From positions 1 to 64,000 of the forward strand of contig NZ_BCPV01000016.1 in the NCBI RefSeq assembly GCF_001544135.1: a stretch of 64,000 nt of DNA. The letters run 5' to 3'. The stretch is from Geobacillus zalihae NBRC 101842. GTDB taxonomy: Bacteria > Bacillota > Bacilli > Bacillales > Anoxybacillaceae. The notes beneath the pieces are model-generated. The model worked only from the letters and a program-made list of their open reading frames with translations, did no database searches and was not told the DNA's origin. Below, in pieces: positions 46,539-54,945 of this stretch. Each line of letters begins with the position of its first letter. Position 1 is the first letter of the stretch. The position numbers and the translations under genes were made by a program.

Positions 46539-47706
46539 TGGTCTTCACCTCCCCACGTTTCGCGGCGCACATGCGCGCAAACAAGGCGACATGCTGTTCG
46601 CCGACGCGCGGCCAATGCGTGTTTGCCCCGATTTGGCGCACCTTTTCCTCCCATCGCTTCAGCGCCGCCTCGTCGGCCAACAGCTGCCCGAGCCGCTCTT
46701 CCCAGGCGGTCGTATCGCCATACGGCAACAACAGCTCTTCACAACCTTGCAACAAATCGCGCGCATGCTCATACGGCGTCGAAACGACCGGACGGCCGAC
46801 GCCGACCGCATAGGCAAGCGTGCCGCTTGTAATTTGCTGCATGCCCGGGTACGGGGTGACGTACAAGTCGCATGCCGTCAAATAATCAATCAGCTCTTCC
46901 TCGCTGAAATACCGGTCCTCCATGCGAACATGGCCATCGAGCCCGAGCCGATGAATCAACGCTTTCAGCTCATCGCGATACGCCTCCCCTTCCCGCTTTT
47001 TCACTTCTGGGTGCGTCTGTCCGGCAATGACATACAGCGCTTCCGGCACCTTGCGCACGACGCCCGGCAATGCGGCCAAGACCGATTCAATCCCTTTGCC
47101 GCGGCTTAGAAGCCCGAACGTCAACATCACTTTGCGGCCGCTGAATCCGAGGCGGCGGCGAAGCGAATCGCGATTTTCGCTGCTTGGGCCTGGAGCACCG
47201 TGCGGAATGTAGACAATTTTTTCTTCCGGCAAGCCAAACGCTTTGACCAAATACGGGATCGCCTGCCGGTTCATGACGATGATGGCGTCGCTTGCCGCAG
47301 CGATTTTTTCTTGAATCGGGCGGTACGGCAGCGGCGGTTCGGCAAACACCGTATGGAACGTCGTCACGAGCGGCTTTTCGAGCGCCGCGATGAAATCGAG
47401 AATGTATTCGCCCGCCTCGCCGCCGAAAATGCCAAATTCATGCTGCAGGACGACAACATCGATGTCGCTTTCATTCACCCGTTTGGCCATCTCGGCATAA
47501 GCGGCGCGGTTTTGCGCCGGAAGCGGCCAATACGCCGGGTTGTGACGGTAGGCGTCATCGCCGTCGCTTTCGTTGTACAACACGATGACGCGGTCGCCAT
47601 CGGACGGTCCGCGGACGCCGTCAATACTTTGCCGCAAATGTTCCGTAAACGTCGCCAGCCCGCACCGCCGCGGCGGATACGTGCTGACGTACGCGATTCG
47701 AATCAT
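46519..47706 (-). CDS. GT4-family glycosyltransferase
   Basis: A 395-residue GT-B retaining glycosyltransferase. N-terminal Rossmann domain (YVSTYPPRRCGLATFTEHLR, LQHEFGIFGGEAGEYI) and the C-terminal GT4 domain with FGLLSRGKGIESVLAAL and TSGTLAYAVGVGRPVVSTPY holding the E/D nucleotide-sugar site. The donor is probably GDP-mannose, given the neighbours. It starts at ATG 47706, overlapping the nucleotidyltransferase stop (ATGA). Acceptor unknown. Confidence 0.9.
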   Translation of the reverse strand: MIRIAYVSTYPPRRCGLATFTEHLRQSIDGVRGPSDGDRVIVLYNESDGDDAYRHNPAYWPLPAQNRAAYAEMAKRVNESDIDVVVLQHEFGIFGGEAGEYILDFIAALEKPLVTTFHTVFAEPPLPYRPIQEKIAAASDAIIVMNRQAIPYLVKAFGLPEEKIVYIPHGAPGPSSENRDSLRRRLGFSGRKVMLTFGLLSRGKGIESVLAALPGVVRKVPEALYVIAGQTHPEVKKREGEAYRDELKALIHRLGLDGHVRMEDRYFSEEELIDYLTACDLYVTPYPGMQQITSGTLAYAVGVGRPVVSTPYEHARDLLQGCEELLLPYGDTTAWEERLGQLLADEAALKRWEEKVRQIGANTHWPRVGEQHVALFARMCAAKRGEVKTIGTVSH

Positions 47707-48746
47707 GCTTGCACCGCCTCCTTAAACTGGTTGATGATTGAATCCTCGAACACTTCTCCCGCCGTCGTCACCGTCCGGTAGCCGAAAATGCTGTTTTGCA
47801 ACCGGCTGCGGTCGCGGATGACAGAGCGGTCCCAAACGATGGTTTGCGCGCAATGGACGCGGGCGCCGATTTGGCAGTGGTCACCGATGACCGCATTCGG
47901 GCCAATGACGGCCTGCGGACCGATTTTCACATGGTCGCCGATGAGCACAGGCGGCACAAACAAGACGCCAGACCCAATCTCCACGTTTTCACCGACAAAC
48001 ACGCCCGGTTGAATTTCACGTCCTTTGAGCGGAACCGGAAACTCCCGGCTCAGCGCATCCCAATGCACTTGGCGATAGCGGGCCGGCGTTCCCATATCGC
48101 GCCAGTATCCGTCACTGACGATGCCATAGACACCGACATTCCTTTCGATCAGCAGCGGGAATGTTTCGCGTTCAATCGACACTTCCCGCTCCGCCGGGAT
48201 ATAGCGCATCACCTCTGGCTCCAAAATATACATGCCGGCGTTGATGCGGTTCGATGGCGCTTCTTCCCGGCGCGGCTTTTCGACAAAGCGCAAAATTCTC
48301 CCGCTGTCGTCTTGTTCGACCACCCCATAGGAAGAAGGATCGTCTACTTCCGTTAAAACAATGGTCGCCAAACCGCCATGTTGACGATGGAAATCAAGCA
48401 GCGGGATCAATTGCGGCAAATGCACGATGTCGGCGTTAAACACGAGAAACCGTTCATCAAGCCAGCGCTCGGCGTTTTTGATCGCCCCAGCCGTTCCGAG
48501 CGGAGACGGCTCAAGCGCGTATGTAATGTTCACATTGAAACGTTTTCCGTCGCCGAAATAACGGCGGATCACGTGAGAGCAGTGATGGGCAGCGATGACA
48601 AATTCGTTGACTCCTTGGTCGCGAAGATGAATGATGAGGTGCTCAAGCCATGGCCGATTCGCAATCGGGGCCATCGGTTTGGGGATGTTTTCGGTCAATG
48701 GACGAAGACGTGTGCCTAATCCTCCTGCCAGCAACAATGCTTTCAT
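47703..48746 (-). CDS. Sugar-1-phosphate nucleotidyltransferase (mannose-1-P guanylyltransferase type)
   Basis: A 347-residue enzyme: an N-terminal NTP-transferase domain (LLAGGLGTRLRPLTENIPKP, FNADIVH) and a C-terminal left-handed beta-helix of hexapeptide repeats (about 245-330; VFVGENVEIGSG, VLIGDHVKIGPQAVIGPNAV). The architecture fits GDP-mannose or related pyrophosphorylases. ATG 48746 follows GGAGGGATGACGAA. First gene of the leftward operon; a promoter (TTGCGC-18-TATATT, 48865-48894) lies upstream in the divergent region. Confidence 0.88.
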   Translation of the reverse strand: MKALLLAGGLGTRLRPLTENIPKPMAPIANRPWLEHLIIHLRDQGVNEFVIAAHHCSHVIRRYFGDGKRFNVNITYALEPSPLGTAGAIKNAERWLDERFLVFNADIVHLPQLIPLLDFHRQHGGLATIVLTEVDDPSSYGVVEQDDSGRILRFVEKPRREEAPSNRINAGMYILEPEVMRYIPAEREVSIERETFPLLIERNVGVYGIVSDGYWRDMGTPARYRQVHWDALSREFPVPLKGREIQPGVFVGENVEIGSGVLFVPPVLIGDHVKIGPQAVIGPNAVIGDHCQIGARVHCAQTIVWDRSVIRDRSRLQNSIFGYRTVTTAGEVFEDSIINQFKEAVQA

Positions 48747-48802
48747 TTCGTCATCCCTCCATACGATTTTTTTCACAAAACTAGACACGATTCTTGATGG
48801 AT

Positions 48803-48820
48803 GAACGAGAAAATGAAAGT
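48803..48820. repeat. 18-bp inverted repeat, left arm
   Basis: GAACGAGAAAATGAAAGT is exactly complementary to ACTTTCATTTTCTCGTTC at 48952-48969. The two arms bracket the divergent promoters between the sugar-nucleotide operon and the Gfo/Idh gene. Confidence 0.8.
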
Positions 48821-48864
48821 GATTCATAGATTGCTAGCACTCGGCTGCGATGGTTGCTAATAAT

Positions 48865-48894
48865 AATATACATAATATTCCTTCTGTTGCGCAA
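48865..48894 (-). promoter_or_regulatory. Promoter of the sugar-nucleotide operon
   Basis: -35 TTGCGC (48889-48894), 18-bp spacer, -10 TATATT (48865-48870), about 120 bases before the ATG. Confidence 0.5.
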
Positions 48895-48951
48895 GCGAAA
48901 TGATTGTCGGATGGTGTCGATGAGGAATGATTGATGCTTGCAAATTTCAAA

Positions 48952-48969
48952 ACTTTCATTTTCTCGTTC
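48952..48969. repeat. 18-bp inverted repeat, right arm
   Basis: ACTTTCATTTTCTCGTTC, perfect complement of 48803-48820. It overlaps the expected -35 region of the rightward promoter whose -10 (TATAAT) is at 48986-48991. Confidence 0.8.
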
Positions 48970-48985
48970 TTCTTTTTCTTTGCGG

Positions 48986-48991
48986 TATAAT
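48986..48991 (+). promoter_or_regulatory. -10 of the Gfo/Idh promoter
   Basis: Perfect TATAAT 48 bases before the ATG; no good -35, but the 18-bp repeat arm lies in that position. Confidence 0.5.
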
Positions 48992-49038
48992 GAACATCGT
49001 TAATGCTATATATATGTGAGGGAGGAGGAGAATACGCC

Positions 49039-50217
49039 ATGATTTCTTCATTTTTCCGTTACCGTGTCGGCATCGCCGGTGCCGGCGCATTCGCTGAATT
49101 TCTCGCCGGCGCGCTCGCCCCGCTTCCTTCCTTCCATCTCGCCGCTGTCGCCGGGCGGACGGACGAAAAACGCCAGCGCGTCATCGACGCCTATCGCCGC
49201 CGTCAGCCGCAGGCGGGCGACGTGCGCGAATACCGCGAAGCTGAACAATTGATCGTTGACCCGCACGTTGACATCGTCATTCTCACCACCCCGCCGCATT
49301 TGCACGCCCCGCTTGCCGAGCGGGCGCTTGAGGAAGGAAAACATGTGCTCCTTGAAAAGCCAGGCGGCCTCACCGCCGAGGCGCTGCGGGCGAACATCCA
49401 GCTCGCCGCCCGCCAAAACCGGGCGTTGGCGGTCAATCTCGTCTTGCGCTACCATCCGCTCACAGAAGCTGTCAAGCAACTCATCCACCGCGCGCTTCTT
49501 GGCCCAGTGGACTACGCAAGCCTTCACAACGCGGCTCACCGCGTCGCGGAAGGCCATTGGTTTTGGGACGAGCGGCGAAGCGGCGGCATCCTGATCGAGC
49601 ACGGCGTCCACTTTTTTGAAGTCGGTCGCGATTGGTTTGGCGAAGCGGTTTCCGCGCACGGATTCGCGTTAAGGGAAACAGACGGCACACGGCCGCGCGT
49701 CGGCGCTACGGTGATTCATGAAGGCAACGGACGGCGCATCCCCGTCCATTATTACCACGGCTTTACGATGGACCCTGCCGCTTCGGAATCGACGCACTGG
49801 GACATTCATACGGCACGCGGGCGCATCGTGCTTGAAGGCTGGATTCCGACGCAGCTGTCCGTCTCCGGCCTCGTCACTGACGAGGAGGCAGCCTGCATTG
49901 ACGCCTGGCTTGACGCCATCCCGACAAAGCCGTCGGCTGACGCTATCGAACAACTGCAGCAAGCGGCCGACCGGCTGTTGCCGCCCACGGAACCTTCAGC
50001 CGCTCCGCGCCGCCCATACGAGCGCACTGTGGTGCTCTCGGACCGCCACGGGTGGTACGAAGCGATCGCTCAAACGCGCTTTCTTGATTTTTGCCGTTTG
50101 ATCGAAAACCCGAGCTGGCGCGTCCTCGTCACCGCCGAAGACGCCGCCGCCGACCTCTCCTTGGCCGAAACGTGCACCGTGACGGATAAAGCAGTCGACC
50201 CACTTGACATCCGCTAA
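49039..50217 (+). CDS. Gfo/Idh/MocA-family oxidoreductase
   Basis: A 392-residue NAD(P)-dependent oxidoreductase: N-terminal Rossmann fold (VGIAGAGAFAEFLAGALA, LTTPPHLHAPLAERALEEGK, LEKPGG) and the C-terminal alpha/beta domain with LIEHGVHFFEVGRDWFG. Members act on sugars, inositols or biliverdin. Divergent to the sugar-nucleotide operon with a shared control region, so a sugar substrate is likely. ATG 49039 follows GGGAGGAGGAG. Confidence 0.87.
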   Translation: MISSFFRYRVGIAGAGAFAEFLAGALAPLPSFHLAAVAGRTDEKRQRVIDAYRRRQPQAGDVREYREAEQLIVDPHVDIVILTTPPHLHAPLAERALEEGKHVLLEKPGGLTAEALRANIQLAARQNRALAVNLVLRYHPLTEAVKQLIHRALLGPVDYASLHNAAHRVAEGHWFWDERRSGGILIEHGVHFFEVGRDWFGEAVSAHGFALRETDGTRPRVGATVIHEGNGRRIPVHYYHGFTMDPAASESTHWDIHTARGRIVLEGWIPTQLSVSGLVTDEEAACIDAWLDAIPTKPSADAIEQLQQAADRLLPPTEPSAAPRRPYERTVVLSDRHGWYEAIAQTRFLDFCRLIENPSWRVLVTAEDAAADLSLAETCTVTDKAVDPLDIR

Positions 50218-50230
50218 CTGCTGACACCAA

Positions 50231-50276
50231 AAGAGCCTGGTGCGGCCACATGGCAAACGGCCGCAACCAGGCTTTC
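50231..50276. terminator. Bidirectional terminator
   Basis: Long stem AGCCTGGTGCGGCC/GGCCGCAACCAGGCT flanked by an A-run and a T-rich stretch, between convergent genes. Confidence 0.75.
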
Positions 50277-50282
50277 TTCACC

Positions 50283-50732
50283 TCAATCGTCGATAGATCT
50301 CGGTCTCATCAGAACGTCCAAAACACCCTTCTGCGCTTCCCCCTCAACCAACAACGCCTCAACAGTCGGAATGTCCGCCGGCGCCCACTCAAGCGAGCGC
50401 AATGCTTGAAGCGGCACCCACCGAAGCTCAGCATGCTCCCGCGCCCGCGGCTCCCCATCGACTAAGCGGGCTTCATACGTCCGCAAATGCACGATGGCGT
50501 GTTCATACTCATGGAACACATCAGCCAACAACTCACCGACCGAAATGGTGCAGCCAAGCTCCTCGCGAATTTCCCGAACTAAAGCGTCTTCGGGCCGCTC
50601 CCCCTCTTCCACTTTGCCGCCCGGAAACTCCCACACGTTGGGCAGCGACATGTTCGGCGCGCGCAACGCACATAACACATCCCTCTGTTCATTGAAGATG
50701 GCTGCCCCGACAACATGAATGACCCGTTTCAT
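50283..50732 (-). CDS. Nudix hydrolase (MutT/NudG-like)
   Basis: A 149-residue pyrophosphohydrolase. The Nudix box reads GGKVEEGERPEDALVREIREEL, the family GX5EX7REUXEEXGU pattern (split here at VREIREELG). VVGAAIFNEQRDVLCALRA at the N-terminus matches MutT-like oxidised-nucleotide or CTP hydrolases. It appears monocistronic and may sanitise oxidised nucleotides (family inference). Confidence 0.9.
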   Translation of the reverse strand: MKRVIHVVGAAIFNEQRDVLCALRAPNMSLPNVWEFPGGKVEEGERPEDALVREIREELGCTISVGELLADVFHEYEHAIVHLRTYEARLVDGEPRAREHAELRWVPLQALRSLEWAPADIPTVEALLVEGEAQKGVLDVLMRPRSIDD

Positions 50733-50896
50733 TCATGACCCGCCCTTCTCATCCATATACGCCATTTTAGCAAAAACCGTCTCGCTTTCCAAAACAGTGG
50801 AACCCCTTTAGTCGTTATGTTAACTTTAAAGAAGAGCAGAACCTTTTCACCAGGTGCTCCGTATTCTCAACTGAAATCGCTGACAAGGGGGAGAAC

Positions 50897-51661
50897 GTGT
50901 TGTTCAAAAAACTGTTAAGTTCGATCGGCATCGGTGCCGCCACTGTTGATACGAAGCTCGCCAAAGCGCAATATGTCCAAGGCGAAACCGTCGAAGGGGT
51001 TGTCGACATTCGCGGCGGCAGCGTCGAACAGCACATTGATGAAATTTATTTGGCATTAGTCACAACGTACATCCGCGAAATCGATGATAAGAAATTTGAA
51101 GAAAAAGCCGTGCTGGCGCGCTACAAAGTGAGCGGCCCGCTGACGATCGCGCCGAACGAAACGAAAACGATCCCGTTTCAATTCGCCTTGCCGTACGACG
51201 TACCGGTCACGCTCGGTTCTTCGCGGGTATGGCTGCAAACCGGCCTTGACATTAAAATGGCGCTCGACCCGCAAGACCGCGACTATCTCACCATCGAGCC
51301 GCACCCGCTTGTCGCCGCGTTTCTCGAGGCGGCCCGCCAATTAGGTTTCCGCCTTCGCCATGTGCAATGCGAACAAGCGCCGCGCTATTGGCAACGGCGG
51401 CTGCCGTTTGTCCAAGAGTTTGAATTCAAGCCGGCAAGCGGACCGTTTAAAGGCCGACTTGACGAACTGGAGGCCATTTTCTTTGTCTCCGAGCATGGGG
51501 TTGAAGCCATTTTAGAGATTGACCGCAAAGCGCGCGGGTTTGCTGGATTGCTTTCCGAGGCGCTTGATATGGACGAAACGCTTGTCCGGTTCACCTATGG
51601 GCCGAGCGATGTCGCTTCATTGGCGCAACGGTTGGCGAATGCAATTAGCCGGTATAGCTGA
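50897..51661 (+). CDS. spo0M: Sporulation-control protein Spo0M
   Basis: A 254-residue cytoplasmic protein with the arrestin-like Spo0M fold, recognised from LFKKLLSSIGIGAATVDTKL, the YVQGETVEGVVDIRGG segment and the C-terminal EIDRKARGFAGLLSEALD. It modulates entry into sporulation; in B. subtilis it is sigma-H controlled. I did not find a convincing sigma-H promoter in the 160 bases upstream. GTG/TTG start after AAGGGGGAG. Confidence 0.92.
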   Translation: MLFKKLLSSIGIGAATVDTKLAKAQYVQGETVEGVVDIRGGSVEQHIDEIYLALVTTYIREIDDKKFEEKAVLARYKVSGPLTIAPNETKTIPFQFALPYDVPVTLGSSRVWLQTGLDIKMALDPQDRDYLTIEPHPLVAAFLEAARQLGFRLRHVQCEQAPRYWQRRLPFVQEFEFKPASGPFKGRLDELEAIFFVSEHGVEAILEIDRKARGFAGLLSEALDMDETLVRFTYGPSDVASLAQRLANAISRYS

Positions 51662-51681
51662 GCTAAAAGGGGCAAAAAACG

Positions 51682-51703
51682 AAGGGGCCACTCGGCCCTT
51701 TTG
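51682..51703 (+). terminator. spo0M terminator
   Basis: Stem AAGGGGCC/GGCCCTT with one bulge, then TTTTG. The 423-base gap to sstT holds this, a second terminator, and otherwise AT-rich sequence without a gene. Confidence 0.65.
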
Positions 51704-51873
51704 TACTATGTGCTATACGGATGCAGTGAAAAGCTTGTCTATCTTCCCTGCAGTCGACCCAACTGTTCTGCAAAAACCACATTACTACAATTTCAAATTG
51801 CACCACACACTCCTTTTGTTTTATTTGATTCATACGGCTAGGATTCAGTGAGCTTTTTGCTTTGCAACCGATG

Positions 51874-51903
51874 TCAGCCCCATCGCGGCTGGCTTCTTTT
51901 TCG
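51874..51903 (+). terminator. Second terminator-like hairpin before sstT
   Basis: Stem GTCAGCC/GGCTGGC (51874-51880 with 51888-51894, one G-U pair), followed by TTCTTTTTCG. Confidence 0.55.
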
Positions 51904-52084
51904 ACCTTGCCATAAGCGCAAAAGGCAATGCAACGTTTGGATAATTCAAACTATTCTAATATAACAATCTATTCGTTAATCACTAATATTCATGCTAAAA
52001 TAGTGTTTGTTCACCACTGGAAAACACTTGTGCATGTACGGTGAATTTCATTCTTGATCATCCATGAGTGTCAGGAGGAACGTT

Positions 52085-53347
52085 ATGAAGCAACTCATTG
52101 TAAGGTGGAATCAGCTTAGCCTTGTCAGACGTATCCTTGTCGGTATCATCATCGGGATTGTCCTCGCCATGGCCGTCCCGGAATCAACAAAATGGGTGTC
52201 CATTTTTGGTTCCTTGTTTGTCAGCGCTCTAAAGGCCGTCGCACCCGTATTGGTGTTCTTTCTCGTGGTCTCCGCCATTTCCCGCCATCAAAGCGGCCAA
52301 AAAACAAATATCCAACACATTCTTGTCCTATACGGGGCCAGCACGTTCTTAGCCGGTCTTACCGCCGTCGTGGCCAGCTTCATCTTTCCGGTTCATTTAT
52401 CTTTAGCTGAAGGGATGAAAGATATCTCTCCCCCTAGCGGCATAACAGAGGTACTTCAGTCATTGTTGCTTAATATTGTTGATAACCCTATTCATGCACT
52501 GATCAATGCGAATTATATCGGTATCCTGACTTGGGCGGTGCTGCTTGGCATCGCATTAAGACCTGCGCCGGAGACGGTCAAAAACGTCATCGCCAGTTTT
52601 TCTGACGCCATTTCAAACATTGTCACATGGGTCATCAATTTGGCACCCATCGGAATCATGGGGCTTGTTTTTGACGCGATGGTCACCAACGGGCTTTCCG
52701 CTTTCATCGAATACGGAAAGTTATTGGCCGTTCTTCTTGGGACGATGTTTTTCGTGGCATTCGTCATGAATCCGCTGATTGTCTTTGTGAACATTCGCCA
52801 AAATCCGTACCCGCTCGTGTGGAGATGCATTCGGGAAAGCGGAATAACCGCCTTCTTTACGCGCAGCTCGGCCGCAAACATTCCGGTGAATATGAATTTG
52901 GCTGAAAAACTCGGATTAAACAAAGATACGTATTCGGTCTCGATCCCTCTCGGTGCAACGATTAATATGGCTGGCGCCGCCGTTACGATTTCCGTGTTGA
53001 CGCTTGCTGCGGTTCACACATTGGGGATTGAAGTCGATCTAGGTACAGCGCTGATTCTTAGCATTCTTTCCACCATCGCCGCTGCAGGGGCATCCGGCGT
53101 CGCGGGCGGCTCGCTTCTCCTTATCCCGTTGGCATGCAGTTTGTTTGGCATCCCAAATGATATTGCCATGCAAGTAGTAGGGGTTGGTTTTATCATTGGC
53201 GTGTTGCAAGATTCATGTGAAACGGCCCTGAACTCCTCTTCCGATGTTCTTTTCACCGCAACAGCGGAATATGCGAAGAGACGCAAAGAAAAAACCGCCG
53301 TCATCATCGAAGCTGAATTTCATGCAAAACGAGCGGGTGGCAACTGA
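52085..53347 (+). CDS. sstT: Serine/threonine:Na+ symporter SstT
   Basis: A 420-residue dicarboxylate/amino-acid:cation symporter of the SstT group, with about 8-9 helices and two re-entrant hairpins. Seen: [20 protein letters not shown] and [20 protein letters not shown], the family substrate/ion motifs. ATG 52085 follows CAGGAGGAACG. It imports serine and threonine with sodium. A terminator follows. Confidence 0.92.
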   Translation: MKQLIVRWNQLSLVRRILVGIIIGIVLAMAVPESTKWVSIFGSLFVSALKAVAPVLVFFLVVSAISRHQSGQKTNIQHILVLYGASTFLAGLTAVVASFIFPVHLSLAEGMKDISPPSGITEVLQSLLLNIVDNPIHALINANYIGILTWAVLLGIALRPAPETVKNVIASFSDAISNIVTWVINLAPIGIMGLVFDAMVTNGLSAFIEYGKLLAVLLGTMFFVAFVMNPLIVFVNIRQNPYPLVWRCIRESGITAFFTRSSAANIPVNMNLAEKLGLNKDTYSVSIPLGATINMAGAAVTISVLTLAAVHTLGIEVDLGTALILSILSTIAAAGASGVAGGSLLLIPLACSLFGIPNDIAMQVVGVGFIIGVLQDSCETALNSSSDVLFTATAEYAKRRKEKTAVIIEAEFHAKRAGGN

Positions 53348-53362
53348 AACCCTTCTTGTATA

Positions 53363-53401
53363 AAGCCCGTTTCCCTCTCACTTGGGGGGAACGGGCTTTT
53401 C
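53363..53401. terminator. Bidirectional terminator between sstT and the methyltransferase
   Basis: Stem AAGCCCGTT/AACGGGCTT (53363-53371 with 53390-53398) with T-rich flanks, in the short gap between convergent genes. Confidence 0.8.
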
Positions 53402-53406
53402 CTGAT

Positions 53407-54795
53407 TTATGATGATTTGACAAGCAACGCACAGCACTCGACATGCGCCGTATGCGGAAACATGTCCACCGGTTGGACAGTTTTCAACACATAGCCGAAC
53501 GGGGCTAGCTCCGCAATATCAGCCACAAACGTCTCCGGATTGCAGGAGACATACACCACCCGCTTTGGTTGCGCCCGGCCGATTTTGCGCATCACTTTTC
53601 CGCCTGCGCCAGAACGTGGAGGATCCAAAAGCAGCAGCTCCGGCCGCCCGAACTGCTCCAACACGTCATCAATCCCGCGCCGCGCATCCCGTGCCAAAAA
53701 GTACGTATTGTCAACGCCGTTGTCTTTCGCGTTTCGTTTCGCCGACTCGATCGACGTTTCCACAATTTCAATGCCCGCCAACGCCTTCACCCGCTTGGCG
53801 AACGGCAAGGAAAACGTGCCGACTCCGCAGAAGAGATCGATCATTTTCTCATGGGGCTTGGGCTCGCCCATCTCCAACGCCAGTTCAACCAATTTGGCCG
53901 CCTGCACCGGGTTCGTTTGGAAAAACGTATCAAACCAAAGACGGTAGCGGAACCCGCACAATTCATCGTAAATGAAATCCCGTCCGGCCAGCACGTGCGT
54001 TCGTTCCGCCTGGGTGCGGTCGGCCCACGCCCGATTCTCCAGCCAAAGCAAACTTTTTACGTCCGGGATCGCCTTCGTGATCCGCTCCGTCAAATCAGCC
54101 GCCGCTTCTTTCAACTCCCCTTCCGGCGCCTCGGTCGCAAAGAGCGCCACCATCACCTCTCCTGTCGCAAACGACTCGCGCACCATGACATGGCGAAGCA
54201 GCCCTTCATGGGTGTCTTTGTGATACCCAGGCAGCTGATGATCGCGCGCCCAACGCGCCACTTCCATAGCGGCTTTGACGATCTTCTCGCCGGCAATGAG
54301 ACATGTCTCCAACGAAATCACTTGCCGGAAATTCCCTTGCTCGTGCAGTCCAAGCAGGCCCTCAGGAGAGAACGTAAACTCCATTTTATTGCGGTAATGC
54401 CACGGATGTTCCATCCCGATCGTCTCGCGCACAACGTCCGGATCAAATCCGTGCTGGGCAAGCAGCGCCTTCACCTGTTCGGTCTTATGCCGCAGCTGTC
54501 CCTCATAGCGCCAGTGCTGCCAGACACAGCCGCCGCAGCGGTCAAAGTGCGGACACGGCGGATCGAGCCGCTCTGGATGCCGCTCGATCACTTCTTCCAC
54601 TCGGGCATGGGCCCTCCGGCGTTTCGGCCAATCGATCAAAACCCGCACCTTTTCACCAGGAAGCGTGGACGGAACAGTGAGTTTGAGCTTTTTTCTCCTC
54701 CCTTCTTCTTCCTGCCAAACGACCGCTTGTCCCGCTCCTTTTTTATCCAACTGATGAATGTCCGTAATGAACGATTGTTTTCCGCTGTCTGTCAA
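53407..54795 (-). CDS. 23S rRNA (uracil-5-)-methyltransferase, RlmCD/RumA type
   Basis: A 462-residue SAM-dependent RNA methyltransferase. N-terminal TRAM-like domain, a 4Fe-4S cluster motif (CPHFDRCGGCVWQHW) and the C-terminal TrmA/RumA catalytic domain with MIDLFCGVGTFSLPFAKRVK, LLLDPPRSGAG and the catalytic SCNPETF. Firmicutes use an enzyme of this type (RlmCD) for m5U747 and m5U1939. TTG 54795 follows GGAAGGAAAGCC. A long plus-strand ORF across this gene is a shadow. Confidence 0.9.
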   Translation of the reverse strand: MTDSGKQSFITDIHQLDKKGAGQAVVWQEEEGRRKKLKLTVPSTLPGEKVRVLIDWPKRRRAHARVEEVIERHPERLDPPCPHFDRCGGCVWQHWRYEGQLRHKTEQVKALLAQHGFDPDVVRETIGMEHPWHYRNKMEFTFSPEGLLGLHEQGNFRQVISLETCLIAGEKIVKAAMEVARWARDHQLPGYHKDTHEGLLRHVMVRESFATGEVMVALFATEAPEGELKEAAADLTERITKAIPDVKSLLWLENRAWADRTQAERTHVLAGRDFIYDELCGFRYRLWFDTFFQTNPVQAAKLVELALEMGEPKPHEKMIDLFCGVGTFSLPFAKRVKALAGIEIVETSIESAKRNAKDNGVDNTYFLARDARRGIDDVLEQFGRPELLLLDPPRSGAGGKVMRKIGRAQPKRVVYVSCNPETFVADIAELAPFGYVLKTVQPVDMFPHTAHVECCALLVKSS

Positions 54796-54945
54796 TGGCT
54801 TTCCTCCTTCCGAGATGAACGATGTTGTCACCCTTTATGTATTGTACACGATCAGTGGACGAATCCAAAGAAACTTCGCGCAGGGGAAAAGATTGGGAAT
54901 GAAAAGCATTGGAAGACGGAAAAACGGAATTCACGAGAACATCCG

